Virus record (IMG/VR): IMGVR_UViG_3300002835_001210
Coordinates: 1 to 22,215 of that record
Direction: 5' to 3' (one strand)
DNA from: a virus
Length of the DNA: 22,215 nt
The notes under the pieces were generated by a model, which searched no databases, was not told where the DNA came from, and saw only the letters and a program-made list of their open reading frames with translations. This document shows, one piece after another, positions 7,002 through 15,031 of the stretch (position 1 is its first letter; every line of letters starts with the position of its first letter). The position numbers were made by a program, and so were the translations under genes.

Positions 7002-9247
7002 CAGTAATCTAAGTTTATAACTTTTAATAATTCGCATTTCGTTAATTCATCGCCGTTGGTATTGAAATCAATAACCTTCATCAATCTAAACAAAGCCCCA
7101 TCAATGTAAATCAGCCTTTTGAAATCTAAGTCGTAAATGTCCTGAACTGTCAACTTAAATGAACCAGTTAGCAACTTACTGTCTTTATCTGTTATCTCGG
7201 CCAAGTAAGGCGAGTAGTATGTATTGAATAGATTGTTTGTAAGGTTGCCGCTTAGCAACGTAAAATAAAGCTGTTTCGGTGCGCCAAAGTTTATATCGCT
7301 TGCCGGTGCATCGGGATCGTCTAAATGCCCACCATAGCCATAATAATCATAATTTGCAATAGGAGTAGTTCCATCCAAGATATTGTAACTGGTAACATCT
7401 GTAATTCTTTTTACCTGCAATAATCTAATATTGTGATCCATTGCTTCTTCAAATGAATCATTGCCTGACTTCTTATAAACGGCAGGATAAACCTTATCCG
7501 TACCATCAGCTCCGAATAATACACTTGATGAGAATATAACCTCTACCGTTTCAGTTTCTTTCGCAAACTCATAAGCAGTATCATAAATCCTATCGCCGTA
7601 ACCTTCGTTAAATTTCTTTCTGTAATTCTCATTATAGAAGTCGCTGTCCTGTTTAAATTTAAGATTGTAAAACCTTGCATTAAGTTCACTCATCGGCTTT
7701 ATCCTGTAAGGCTCTCCCCTGTTTAATTTATCGCTCCAATCTAAAAAGTTTGTAGTTTGATAAAAGTCCGGGTAAGGCTCTATCATCAAATGCTTTTCAA
7801 TAAATTTATCCTCGCTTACTATTAGATTAAACATTTTCAAAACGGAAGTAAATAAATCCTTTTGAAATATACCCTGCGGTAATGATGGGTTTATCTCTAC
7901 CGTTTCGCTTAATGGCAAATCAACAAATCCCGGAGGATCTTTTTGCGTTACTATTTCTGCGCTGTCAACACTTACAATACATAGTGCTGCAAAAACAAAT
8001 GAAGCAAATTTAACGGCAATCGTATCGCCTGTGTTTAACGTCTTTGTTATTTCAAGTTCAATATCAAATGTACCAGTAACAAGTGTTCTACTAACATCAT
8101 CAATATAAACAGTAACCGCTCCCGGTGTTGTGCTTGTAACTGTGCCTCTTAGATTTACTTTTGTCTTTGTTGTAATTGTTGGCGTTCCTGTATACGTGAA
8201 TACGCCTGATGAATAACTAAAGTCATTTAATGTAGTGCTGCCGAATAAAACATTTACTGGGCCTAATGTGCTTATATTCTGTTGTGTTGTGCTTGCTCCA
8301 TTTACGTAATCCGTTACGTTGTTCTTAAACAGTCCTTTTTGGTTGTTCCCAATTACCAATCTTTTAAAAAAAGCAGTATCAAAAAAAGAAGACTGCCATG
8401 TATAGCCTGCCTCTGTGATTATCCTGTTAACGTAATCCCTTAAATACAGTGCAGGCCTAAAGGCTGAATACTGAAAGTTTACTTTATCTTCGCTTACATT
8501 TCCGTAATCAGTAAGCGGATAGAAATATCCTTCTCCCTGATTAAGTGTATAGCTTATTATTGGAATCGTCTGCTCCAATGTAACTGCCTCAACTACTTTG
8601 AACCTTGTTGCACCTGTAGTTAGAAATTCAACGCTTAGAATTGTAAACGCTCCGTTGTTTGATGCTGTACTTGAAACCGTAAAAGTTTGTCCTGCTTTTA
8701 ATTGCCTGAAATTAACTCCAAAAAAAATAATGTAATTAAATCCACCCGAAGCAATAAACAATGTTTCTTTCGGTATGTATTGAAAATTACCTAACCAAGT
8801 ATCTGCTATATTTGAAACAGAATAAACATGGTTGTAATTTGAGAAATCAATATCCTGTAATCTTTTGTTTCCAAGTTTATTTATAAATCCGCCCAACTCG
8901 CCAATAATCGAAACTTCATACTCAATAAACTTCCCATCTATAATAATCTCAAGCAAACGAACAACTCCTTTAATAACCTGCAAGCCGTTTACTTCATAGA
9001 TACATTTGGCCGATAGTGCAGCATTGAAATTGTACAGCACATTCGGCTGCCCATCTACCGTGAAATTAGAATTGTTTATTTCAAATATATTCCCAAATAT
9101 GTTATTGTTGTTGGTTGTTCCAGGAATGATAATCGTTTTGCTGAATGAAGTAGACTTGCTGTCAAGGTTTACAATATCATCAACGGCATAGGTTATCTGA
9201 TTAGACAGCCCTTCAGACAAGTCTAATTCGTAACCTTCCATTATCAT
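7001..9247 (-). CDS. Large tail/baseplate-like protein
   Basis: About 748 residues from ATG 9247; ATGs at 9265 and 9241 are alternatives, and 9247 is chosen because it avoids overlap with the upstream stop and follows AAGGTAGG. The N-terminus has LDLSEGLSNQITYAVDDI and then STSFSKTIIIPGT, a pattern I know from large tail-tip or baseplate proteins of Bacteroidota phages. The rest is beta-rich, with Tyr, Asn, Thr and Phe abundant and no membrane span. No hydrolase motif is obvious. Its position before the fibre-like and tape measure genes supports a role at the distal tail. The stop overlaps the fibre-like gene start by 1 bp. Confidence 0.68.
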   Translation of the reverse strand: MIMEGYELDLSEGLSNQITYAVDDIVNLDSKSTSFSKTIIIPGTTNNNNIFGNIFEINNSNFTVDGQPNVLYNFNAALSAKCIYEVNGLQVIKGVVRLLEIIIDGKFIEYEVSIIGELGGFINKLGNKRLQDIDFSNYNHVYSVSNIADTWLGNFQYIPKETLFIASGGFNYIIFFGVNFRQLKAGQTFTVSSTASNNGAFTILSVEFLTTGATRFKVVEAVTLEQTIPIISYTLNQGEGYFYPLTDYGNVSEDKVNFQYSAFRPALYLRDYVNRIITEAGYTWQSSFFDTAFFKRLVIGNNQKGLFKNNVTDYVNGASTTQQNISTLGPVNVLFGSTTLNDFSYSSGVFTYTGTPTITTKTKVNLRGTVTSTTPGAVTVYIDDVSRTLVTGTFDIELEITKTLNTGDTIAVKFASFVFAALCIVSVDSAEIVTQKDPPGFVDLPLSETVEINPSLPQGIFQKDLFTSVLKMFNLIVSEDKFIEKHLMIEPYPDFYQTTNFLDWSDKLNRGEPYRIKPMSELNARFYNLKFKQDSDFYNENYRKKFNEGYGDRIYDTAYEFAKETETVEVIFSSSVLFGADGTDKVYPAVYKKSGNDSFEEAMDHNIRLLQVKRITDVTSYNILDGTTPIANYDYYGYGGHLDDPDAPASDINFGAPKQLYFTLLSGNLTNNLFNTYYSPYLAEITDKDSKLLTGSFKLTVQDIYDLDFKRLIYIDGALFRLMKVIDFNTNGDELTKCELLKVINLDY

Positions 9248-9248
9248 C

Positions 9249-10424
9249 CTACCTTGCATGGGCATACCTTGTTTGGTTTAATTCTATTTCAATTTCAAAA
9301 ACTCGCAGCCTGTTGTTTATGATCGTGCTGAACTCATAGTTACTTGTCTTTATAGTTACCGGGTACAAGTACCCATCTATCTCTGCATACACCTGTGGCG
9401 ATAATAGAAGCTCATACAGCCATTCGTAATCCGCATCCGTTGGCGCATCCATTGTAAGGTTATAAGTAAAGCTCCCCCGCTGTGCGTGGTTTATCTTACT
9501 CTCTACCGCTTTGTTGCCTGTGTAATAGTCTACACTTGACAGCCCAAACTTGTAATCTCGTTTTGTAAATCCTTTGCGTTCTACCTCCATGTTCAACCTT
9601 CGTACCAATCCGAATCGTGCCGTATCAAACAAGCCCCATGCGTTCATGAAATGCAGCGGAATAGCCTTGTATCCCCTGTCGCAAATAATATCCACCCGGA
9701 AAATATTATCTGCACCGTTCAAATAAACTTCGTAGTATTTACAATTAATTCCAATAAGTGCGCTGCCTGCATAGTTGTTTATTGCCGATGGGCTTATATT
9801 CAACTGGTGATACTCTGATGCACTGGCTGAAATAGCCCCCAAGTTGGTTGTAGTAAATGAACCATTATAATTGAATACATTTACAACTAAAGACAAAGAT
9901 GCCATCCTGTTAAAGCCTACCATTAATTTCTCGCCAATATAAGTTGAGCCTGAAATTTCAGGGTAATCTATACTTGTTCTTAAAGGTCGGGATGTTACCC
10001 ATGTGTTGTCGTAATCCGATATTCCCTTGATACGTCTTTTAAAAATAGGTGGACGCCAGTTAAACGTCCTTGTGGTTCCGCTGATTAAATTTAATGAAGT
10101 AACACCGCTAATCTCTTCACCGTATCTTACTTGATAATCCAAACCAACTTCACCGCTGATGTTAGGCTTTGCACATGAAACTGAATTATCGAATGTTACC
10201 CAATCATAGGTAATCGAGTTCTTTACAATAGCGGAAGCATTTAAGTAACCCCTGTTTGTTGTCGGGTCGGGAAATTGCTTAACTCTTACTTTCTGAACGC
10301 CACCGATGAAAATATCAAAGACGTATTTAAATCCCACCGTTGTTCCGCTTGTGCTTGAAACTACGTGCCATAAATCATCCTGTATTGATGGCTTACCCGA
10401 TGGCGTGTTGATTATTGTTATCAT
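9249..10424 (-). CDS. Distal tail-like structural protein (391 aa)
   Basis: A 391-residue beta-rich protein. It starts with MITIINTPSGKPSIQDDLWH and contains a FKYVFDIFIGG segment, a RLNMEVERKGFTKRDYKFG block (about residue 275), and a C-terminal domain ending in RVFEIEIELNQTRYAH. This kind of protein recurs beside the large tail protein in Bacteroidota phages and is generally annotated as a virion or tail protein; I infer a baseplate or distal-tail adaptor role from context. It overlaps the gp10-like gene by 4 bp (ATGA) and the next gene begins right after its stop. No catalytic motif is visible. Confidence 0.6.
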   Translation of the reverse strand: MITIINTPSGKPSIQDDLWHVVSSTSGTTVGFKYVFDIFIGGVQKVRVKQFPDPTTNRGYLNASAIVKNSITYDWVTFDNSVSCAKPNISGEVGLDYQVRYGEEISGVTSLNLISGTTRTFNWRPPIFKRRIKGISDYDNTWVTSRPLRTSIDYPEISGSTYIGEKLMVGFNRMASLSLVVNVFNYNGSFTTTNLGAISASASEYHQLNISPSAINNYAGSALIGINCKYYEVYLNGADNIFRVDIICDRGYKAIPLHFMNAWGLFDTARFGLVRRLNMEVERKGFTKRDYKFGLSSVDYYTGNKAVESKINHAQRGSFTYNLTMDAPTDADYEWLYELLLSPQVYAEIDGYLYPVTIKTSNYEFSTIINNRLRVFEIEIELNQTRYAHAR

Positions 10425-11053
10425 CTTTTTTTACCTAATTTAATACCGCTCAATGTAATTGTTACGTCCGTGCCGAATGAATCAAGTATCTCCTGCTCGA
10501 AGCCTTTAAAAGTTTCTTTAAATGCTTTGTCGAAGTACATCGTTGACTTAATACCTTGCCGCTTAATCATGTAGCCCAGCGCGTTTACTTGCGTCTGCTC
10601 CTCTGTCAATCTTTTGCCTTTCGCTTCGTTACCAATTCCGAATGCAACATCTTTCTTTACATTCCTTACTCTGCCTTTGTTGTTCTTGATGTACTTCGCT
10701 AATGACCTTTTCATTGTATCGGGAACGCCGAAGTTCTTAAACTTATAAGGCGAACCGGGCGCATTCTTACTGCTCTTTACTCCTCTTACTCCCTTGTTTA
10801 TGAAGTCGTAATAGTCAAGCATGAACATTCTTAAATAAATACTTCCATCCTCAACACTTACGACCGGATCAACGCTGTCTGCTAAGTTGCCTTCGCTTAC
10901 GTTGTTGCTTTTTTCTAAGTTATTCCTCAACGCCAAAGCAAACCTCGCCCCATAGTCTGCCATCTTTTTTTGAGTAGCATCCAATTTAACAGGGCCGTAT
11001 AAATTCTTTTCCTCCCCTTTCGTGTCCAGAAAACTTAAATCACTTTTTGGCAT
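10421..11053 (-). CDS. gp10-like tail completion protein
   Basis: A 210-residue basic protein with features of the HK97 gp10-like or minor tail completion family: an N-terminal helix (MADYGARFALALRNNL), then the central YYDFINKGVRGVKSSKNAPG, which resembles the tyrosine, glycine and GVRG-type core of this family, and a C-terminal helix (YFDKAFKETFKGFEQEILDS). Such proteins terminate or cap the tail tube so that it can join the head. It starts inside the 3' end of the chaperone -1 frame (14-bp overlap) and overlaps the next gene by 4 bp, so these genes form one tight tail-assembly unit. The family call is by motif recognition. Confidence 0.7.
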   Translation of the reverse strand: MPKSDLSFLDTKGEEKNLYGPVKLDATQKKMADYGARFALALRNNLEKSNNVSEGNLADSVDPVVSVEDGSIYLRMFMLDYYDFINKGVRGVKSSKNAPGSPYKFKNFGVPDTMKRSLAKYIKNNKGRVRNVKKDVAFGIGNEAKGKRLTEEQTQVNALGYMIKRQGIKSTMYFDKAFKETFKGFEQEILDSFGTDVTITLSGIKLGKKR

Positions 11054-11315
11054 TGAGGTATTTCTTTTTTTCTTTTAAGTAAACCAAATCGTTTAAGAAC
11101 TGAATAACAGGCAAAGCCCAAACATCGTCTAATTTAATTCTTTCGTATTCTGCCACCTGTTCGCTGCAGCTATTCCATCCAAAACTTGATGCAAACCTTT
11201 CAGCTGCTCCTCTGCCTGTTCTTTGCTCATCCCCTTGCTCATCAGTGTCATTTTCAAATAGTGATGGGAACTTTTCATTGATGCTGTGAATAATCTGCAA
11301 AAAAAAACACAACAA
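11040..11315 (-). CDS. Chaperone -1 frame extension (probable frameshift product C-terminus)
   Basis: This frame is open for 91 codons from 11315 to a TGA at 11040, in the -1 frame relative to the chaperone-like gene. It has only one internal ATG (at its upstream end) and no convincing independent start near its conserved-looking end. Its last 40 residues (ERIKLDDVWALPVIQFLNDL then VYLKEKKKY) read like a real protein and resemble the C-terminal domain of chaperone extensions. The middle (about residues 20-35, rich in Asp, Glu, Gln, Arg and Gly) looks like a shadow of the zero frame. Two readings remain: a -1 slip on the nine-U tract at 11299-11307 giving a long fusion, or a later slip near the zero-frame stop. 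The first has a canonical slip site; the second fits the protein quality better. Confidence 0.5.
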   Translation of the reverse strand: MLCFFLQIIHSINEKFPSLFENDTDEQGDEQRTGRGAAERFASSFGWNSCSEQVAEYERIKLDDVWALPVIQFLNDLVYLKEKKKYLNAKK

Positions 11316-11749
11316 GAAAATGCAACTTTAAAGTTGCATTTCAGCATCTTTTCAGCCAAATCCTCATGCTCTGTTCCGTCTATTGGCTTTTCCCTGCCTA
11401 ACCAATTACAAGGAATTACAGCCGATGCCATCATCTTGTGCAGGTTCTCAATGTGGTTCTTGCCAAACTCAATGCCTTCCACGTACTTGCCAGCTTTCAT
11501 TTTCTTTATGTTCAGCTCAATCTTGTAAAGCCTGAAACCAAGTACAAAGTACTTAGGTATCTTTTTCCCCTGAAAATCAAAAGACTTATTTATTCTTTCA
11601 CATAACCTGCTGAACTTCTTAATGCTCATCTTGTCTACTTCTTGTTCCGTCTTCCCGGTTAAGACCATAACCATTTGAGTTGCCTTGTCCATTTCGTTCA
11701 GGTCGAACTCATTAATGATGTTCAGTTGCTGAAATTGCTCAATGTTCAT
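11129..11749 (-). CDS. Tail assembly chaperone-like protein, short form
   Basis: A 206-residue, mainly helical protein beginning MNIEQFQQLNIINEFDLNEM, with a MSIKKFSRLCERINKSF block near residue 41 and a C-terminal MSKGMSKEQAEEQLKGLHQV helix. The first part matches proteins of Bacteroidota phages that I associate with tail assembly chaperones, which hold the tape measure before tube polymerisation. The layout is consistent with the two-product arrangement of lambda G and GT: a second frame, offset by -1, overlaps the 3' half and continues past this stop. The zero frame also looks genuinely coding right up to LKGLHQVLDG. The tape measure gene is about 4.7 kb further on, not adjacent as is usual. 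Function is inferred. Confidence 0.62.
   Translation of the reverse strand: MNIEQFQQLNIINEFDLNEMDKATQMVMVLTGKTEQEVDKMSIKKFSRLCERINKSFDFQGKKIPKYFVLGFRLYKIELNIKKMKAGKYVEGIEFGKNHIENLHKMMASAVIPCNWLGREKPIDGTEHEDLAEKMLKCNFKVAFSCCVFFCRLFTASMKSSHHYLKMTLMSKGMSKEQAEEQLKGLHQVLDGIAAANRWQNTKELN
11299..11307 (-). other. Possible -1 ribosomal slippery tract (nine U)
   Basis: On the minus strand the codons are GTT TTT TTT TGC, so a U-UUU-UUU heptamer sits in frame and would allow both tRNAs to re-pair after a -1 slip. The overlapping open frame is exactly the -1 frame. No strong downstream stimulatory stem was found by eye. Confidence 0.5.
11319..11340 (-). repeat. 22-bp perfect palindrome inside the chaperone-like gene
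   Basis: The sequence from 11319 to 11340 equals its own reverse complement and is centred on CTTTAAAG. In RNA it could fold as a 9-bp stem with a 4-base loop. It lies 11 bases 5' of the nine-U tract on the coding strand. The stem is AT-rich and fully within coding sequence. Confidence 0.6.
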
Positions 11750-11766
11750 ACTTTAATATACTTTTT

Positions 11767-12927
11767 TTAGATAATTGTGTAATGACCGTTCGCCGCCCCT
11801 GACTTGAAGATGCGCCAAGCCAATGCCAATGCACACACGGAATCATCGTGAAGCCCTGTTGGTGCTGAATACTTTACGCCGTTCTTTGTGTATTCGTATT
11901 CGAAGTTAGAAAGTTCATCTGCAATAATGCCAGCAGGAAAATTTATCTTTCTTTGCTGAATGGCTATCGCTAACATCTCCATCAACTGCTGCTTACTTGT
12001 GTTTGAAAACTTAAACATATCTAAGTAGTAACGCCTATCAACCATCTCCGCTACAGGATCGCCAACGCCTGTAGTGTCTATTGATATTGGAACTACAGGT
12101 AAATTATTTATGTGGGTAATGGTTTGCTTCCAATCCTTTTGAAACCTGTCAAACCAACAAACAGATCCGTTTACGTCCAGCCCGATAATTACAGTCCAGT
12201 CGTATGACTTCGCTAAATCAATGCCAAAGCAAACAGGTGGTAAGTTAGATAGCGGATAAGTGCATTGCTCAATGAAGTTTAGCCCAAACGGATTAGCCGT
12301 GTTGTCTGCGAACTGTGCTAAGTACTCCTGATTAAACGCCACTTCCGGCAAATCCCGCTTAGCATCGTCTACCTCTGTCGGGTCGATGAATGGGTTATCG
12401 TATGTACTCATCGTCCATGACTGCCAGTTGGCTTCACCTGTTACGCCACGTTGATGCAACTTGTAAAAATCATTCTTGCCTTTCGGGGTTGAAAGAAACC
12501 ATGCGCCACCTTTTAAATCAGTAAGCGTAGGCCTGATGGCTTGTGTCCATGATTCCCATAAGTTCTTAACAAATGCAGCTTCATCTACTACCACCTCCTT
12601 ATATTTTCTTGAACGTCCTGCCTGTGGGTTGTCTAAACTCCAGAACTCAATCTTACCGCCTGTGATCAGTTCAATGAATTGGTTATCGTGTTTTCTTACT
12701 ACAGCCTCATTTAAAGCCAATAGGCACTCGTTGTAAGTGCCTTCAAGTAGTTTGTATGTTGGCGCGAAGTAACCGGAAGGGAAGCCCTTTATTGCCGTTT
12801 CGGAAAGTATGTTTACCGCCATTGCCGATTTGCCGAAACGCCTGCCGCAATTCGCTACGTTAAACCGTTTCCGTTCCTGTATCATCCTGACCTGATTCGG
12901 ATGCAGGTCGTTGAGGTATACGTCCAT
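11767..12927 (-). CDS. Terminase large subunit
   Basis: A 386-residue packaging ATPase and nuclease. The Walker A motif GRRFGKS is at residues 28-34, Walker B VVVDEA at 112-117 with the catalytic Glu116, and FLSTPKGKN near 155 fits the coupling motif. The C-terminal RuvC-like nuclease shows GIDLAKSYDWT (about 235), IDTTGVGD (about 285) and HDDSVCALALA (360 on), supplying the acidic residues. Length is somewhat short for the family but all motifs are present. It translocates DNA into the prohead through the portal. The start lies 68 bp inside the small subunit gene; the ATG at 12927 is favoured because LHPNQ follows it as in relatives. Confidence 0.93.
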   Translation of the reverse strand: MDVYLNDLHPNQVRMIQERKRFNVANCGRRFGKSAMAVNILSETAIKGFPSGYFAPTYKLLEGTYNECLLALNEAVVRKHDNQFIELITGGKIEFWSLDNPQAGRSRKYKEVVVDEAAFVKNLWESWTQAIRPTLTDLKGGAWFLSTPKGKNDFYKLHQRGVTGEANWQSWTMSTYDNPFIDPTEVDDAKRDLPEVAFNQEYLAQFADNTANPFGLNFIEQCTYPLSNLPPVCFGIDLAKSYDWTVIIGLDVNGSVCWFDRFQKDWKQTITHINNLPVVPISIDTTGVGDPVAEMVDRRYYLDMFKFSNTSKQQLMEMLAIAIQQRKINFPAGIIADELSNFEYEYTKNGVKYSAPTGLHDDSVCALALAWRIFKSGAANGHYTII

Positions 12928-13324
12928 AGTTTACGTTTAGTGTTCCATCTGTCTTTACATTACTGTTTTCAGTAAGCCCGTTTAGCCGTTGGGTTATTGA
13001 TGTGCTGTAAATTCCTGCCATCCCTCCTTCAATCTGGTCTTGTCTGATTACTTTTCTTATGCGCGAACAGATGGCTGCAAAATCGCTGTATCTTCCATCT
13101 TTATTCTTAAAATAATCTTCGAGGTCGGCAATGATATTGTTTTCAAAGCAGTAGTTTTCAAAGCCTTCCATAGTCAAAGGTCTTTCCTTTTCCCTCATTA
13201 CTTGGTCTGCATCCTTGCCTACCCAATCCTTAACCTTTATTGGCTTTTCCTTTACGGTATCTCGGTAAGCCGTAAAATGTTGCCACATTGTTTCAGATGT
13301 CGGTATGTATTTATGAATTCCCAC
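12860..13324 (-). CDS. Terminase small subunit (putative)
   Basis: A 154-residue protein immediately before, and overlapping by 68 bp, the large terminase gene. The body contains KERPLTMEGFENYCFENN, then DYFKNKDGRYSDFAAICSRI and DQIEGGMAGIYSTSITQRLN, a pattern I know from small terminase subunits of Bacteroidota phages (DNA-recognition helices followed by an oligomerisation region). It would bind the packaging site and recruit the large subunit. The C-terminal tail (about residues 118-154) is polar and low in structure, and is encoded by DNA that also encodes the start of the large subunit. The call rests on pattern and context. Confidence 0.8.
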   Translation of the reverse strand: MGIHKYIPTSETMWQHFTAYRDTVKEKPIKVKDWVGKDADQVMREKERPLTMEGFENYCFENNIIADLEDYFKNKDGRYSDFAAICSRIRKVIRQDQIEGGMAGIYSTSITQRLNGLTENSNVKTDGTLNVNYGRIPQRPASESGQDDTGTETV

Positions 13325-13326
13325 GT

Positions 13327-13830
13327 TTAAATATGTATTGTTTTATCAATCCACCAATCCTCGTAAGGCTTGCCGTCATAACATACATCAGCCTTTACAA
13401 GTTGATAACCTAAGTTATTAAGCATTTGCCTTGACCGCTCCCGGAAGTCATGACCAGCCCATTCATTGCAAAGATAGTAATCATGCTCATAAGTAATCAG
13501 GGAAAAGCGCGTTGTCTTATGTGGCAACTTGATAAGCATTTCAAATGTATTCCTTGCCGGGTCAATGTCAAGTGATAAGTATTCCACTCGTTTCGGTAGC
13601 CAGTCGAATGAAGTTGTTAAAGCATTGCCGATGATTAAACGGTTCTTTCTGGTTTGTTTCCACAGTTCTTGGCATTGGTTATCTATGTCAATGCTTATTC
13701 CATCCCATCCGTTCTGCTCAAGTAGGTAGGTATTGGAAATGTTTATCGGATGGCTTGCTCCTATTTCAAGATAGTAGCCCTGTTTGATGTGGCTTAACAC
13801 CCATTCGTCTTGTCCGGCTTGGCTATACAT
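13327..13830 (-). CDS. FkbM-like SAM methyltransferase
   Basis: A 167-residue protein with hallmarks of FkbM-family methyltransferases: SQAGQDEWVLSHI at the start, the SAM-binding GYYLEIGASHPINISNTYLL (about residues 18-37), and the acidic GISIDID strand end near 45-50 that would bind the ribose. The family usually O-methylates sugars or glycan substituents. It overlaps the GT9-like gene by 8 bp and stands 2 bp before the small terminase gene, so it is embedded in the phage operon. The substrate is unknown; a glycan built by the adjacent glycosyltransferases is a natural guess. It is shorter than many FkbM enzymes (about 200-260 residues) but the core is intact. Confidence 0.8.
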   Translation of the reverse strand: MYSQAGQDEWVLSHIKQGYYLEIGASHPINISNTYLLEQNGWDGISIDIDNQCQELWKQTRKNRLIIGNALTTSFDWLPKRVEYLSLDIDPARNTFEMLIKLPHKTTRFSLITYEHDYYLCNEWAGHDFRERSRQMLNNLGYQLVKADVCYDGKPYEDWWIDKTIHI

Positions 13831-14503
13831 TTATAATGGTTTCTCTCGGTTCGTTTAATGATGAACAGGTATGACCTGGGGCTTGCTCTAACCGGTAGTT
13901 TATTCCCAATCCCATCGCTATTGTACTCATGGCTGAATAACACCCTGTGAACATTTTGGCATTGTGAATTAGGTAAGCAGCTTCTAGAAATGAACAGGGG
14001 ATGAATCTAACCATCGGGCGGTTAAATATTTCCTGAAAGGTATTGTATTCGCTTTCGTATCCGATAAAGATTACATCCGGGGCCAACGTGAACAAGTAAT
14101 CGACTTCTTTTGCCCAGTTGAAATTTGGATCAGCGTAATTCGTTGTACGATTGATTACGCAATAATTAGCAATTTGGAAGTAAGCAGGTGCAGGCATCGA
14201 CTTTAACCATCCATCCTGCCATCTTTCAACCGGGATGCCCTGTCCTTTGAAATGTGCCTCAACTAAATTGTGATGATGCCCGGCGTGATCCCTGAACTTG
14301 TTTAGGTTGATGCAGTCTTCCGGTGGCGTATCAACTACCTCAACTTTTGTAATGTACGGCTGCAGACGGATAAATTCCGCTATTGAGTTGGCTCGCTGCT
14401 CATCGTACTTAGTGATGTACAACTCACCACCGCCCATCGCTTTGATGGTTGGTAAGGAAAAAATTATATCGCCTGTTGCGCCGCCGTGTGTGAATCGTAC
14501 CAT
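13823..14503 (-). CDS. GT9-like (heptosyltransferase-type) glycosyltransferase
   Basis: A 226-residue protein starting MVRFTHGGATGDIIFSLPTI, matching the glycine-rich N-terminal loop of ADP-heptose:LPS heptosyltransferase-like (GT9) enzymes. The C-terminal half has a Rossmann-like VIFIGYESEY strand, and AAYLIHNAKMFTGCYSAMST, which resembles the sugar-nucleotide binding segment of GT-B enzymes (the acceptor-site IxxA.. FxG.SG pattern of the family). It is shorter than typical GT9 proteins (about 330 residues), so the N-terminal domain is reduced. It overlaps the preceding small gene by 40 bp and the FkbM-like gene by 8 bp. Donor and acceptor are unknown. Confidence 0.68.
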   Translation of the reverse strand: MVRFTHGGATGDIIFSLPTIKAMGGGELYITKYDEQRANSIAEFIRLQPYITKVEVVDTPPEDCINLNKFRDHAGHHHNLVEAHFKGQGIPVERWQDGWLKSMPAPAYFQIANYCVINRTTNYADPNFNWAKEVDYLFTLAPDVIFIGYESEYNTFQEIFNRPMVRFIPCSFLEAAYLIHNAKMFTGCYSAMSTIAMGLGINYRLEQAPGHTCSSLNEPRETIINV

Positions 14504-14703
14504 GTGTATACTAATTTAAAAAAATCTTTAAAGCATTCTGGGCACCGTTTGTTGTAGTGATAATACTTGTCAACTCTTTCCCTGTACACCCTTAACAGTT
14601 CATCAGCCGCATGGGGTGGTATCTTTATCAACTCCCCGCACTTCTTGAATAACTCCCATTCCGGGTAATACCTTTTTATTACTTCAATATCGGCTGGTGT
14701 CAT
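14464..14703 (-). CDS. Small CPEC-containing protein (79 aa), unknown function
   Basis: From ATG 14703, which overlaps the stop of the upstream gene by 1 bp (TAATG), this encodes 79 residues; a TTG six bases upstream is a poorer start. It opens MTPADIEVIKRYYPEWELFK, is mainly helical, and has one CPEC pair in KRCPECFKDFFKLVYTWYDS, which could be half a zinc site in a dimer, or simply a redox pair. I do not recognise its function. Its 3' end overlaps the GT9-like gene by 40 bp. Confidence 0.65.
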   Translation of the reverse strand: MTPADIEVIKRYYPEWELFKKCGELIKIPPHAADELLRVYRERVDKYYHYNKRCPECFKDFFKLVYTWYDSHTAAQQAI

Positions 14704-14981
14704 TAGCAATCATCACAATTATCATTATACAATTTATCAATGATATTGATGCTTTTTTCCGCTAAGGCGGTATACTTTTCTTTCATTGATTCAATTTCTC
14801 TATCTAACTTTTCAGATAAATGTTTTACGGAATAACTATCCGCAAAAGCCATTCCTGTAATTGAATAATTCACTTTTTTAACTTCTTTTTTTTCGTACTT
14901 GCTTAACTTTAATTTAAGCTCTTCAACCTCTGCTGCTTTTTCGTTGTATTGCTCAACGATTGATTTTAATAAGTAATTCAT
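14703..14981 (-). CDS. Coiled-coil protein of unknown function (92 aa)
   Basis: A 92-residue protein with two charged helices: residues 1-35 (with EKAAEVEELKLKLSKYEKKE) and 55-88 (LSEKLDREIESMKEKYTALA), separated by a short hydrophobic GMAFADS stretch. The heptad-like pattern of Leu and Glu/Lys suggests a coiled coil. It ends NDNCDDC. The start is preceded by nine A, fitting an A-rich ribosome-binding region, and upstream lies one copy of a 45-bp direct repeat. No known family was recognised. Confidence 0.65.
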   Translation of the reverse strand: MNYLLKSIVEQYNEKAAEVEELKLKLSKYEKKEVKKVNYSITGMAFADSYSVKHLSEKLDREIESMKEKYTALAEKSINIIDKLYNDNCDDC

Positions 14982-14986
14982 TTTTT

Positions 14987-15031
14987 TTTAATTTATAAGT
15001 GATTTAAAACATTTAATTCTATACTCATTTA
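14987..15031. repeat. 45-bp direct repeat, copy 1 (left)
   Basis: Identical over 45 bp to 15275-15319. This copy is non-coding apart from supplying the TAA stop (15029-15031) of the 80-residue gene, and fills the gap in front of the 92-residue gene. Confidence 0.97.
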
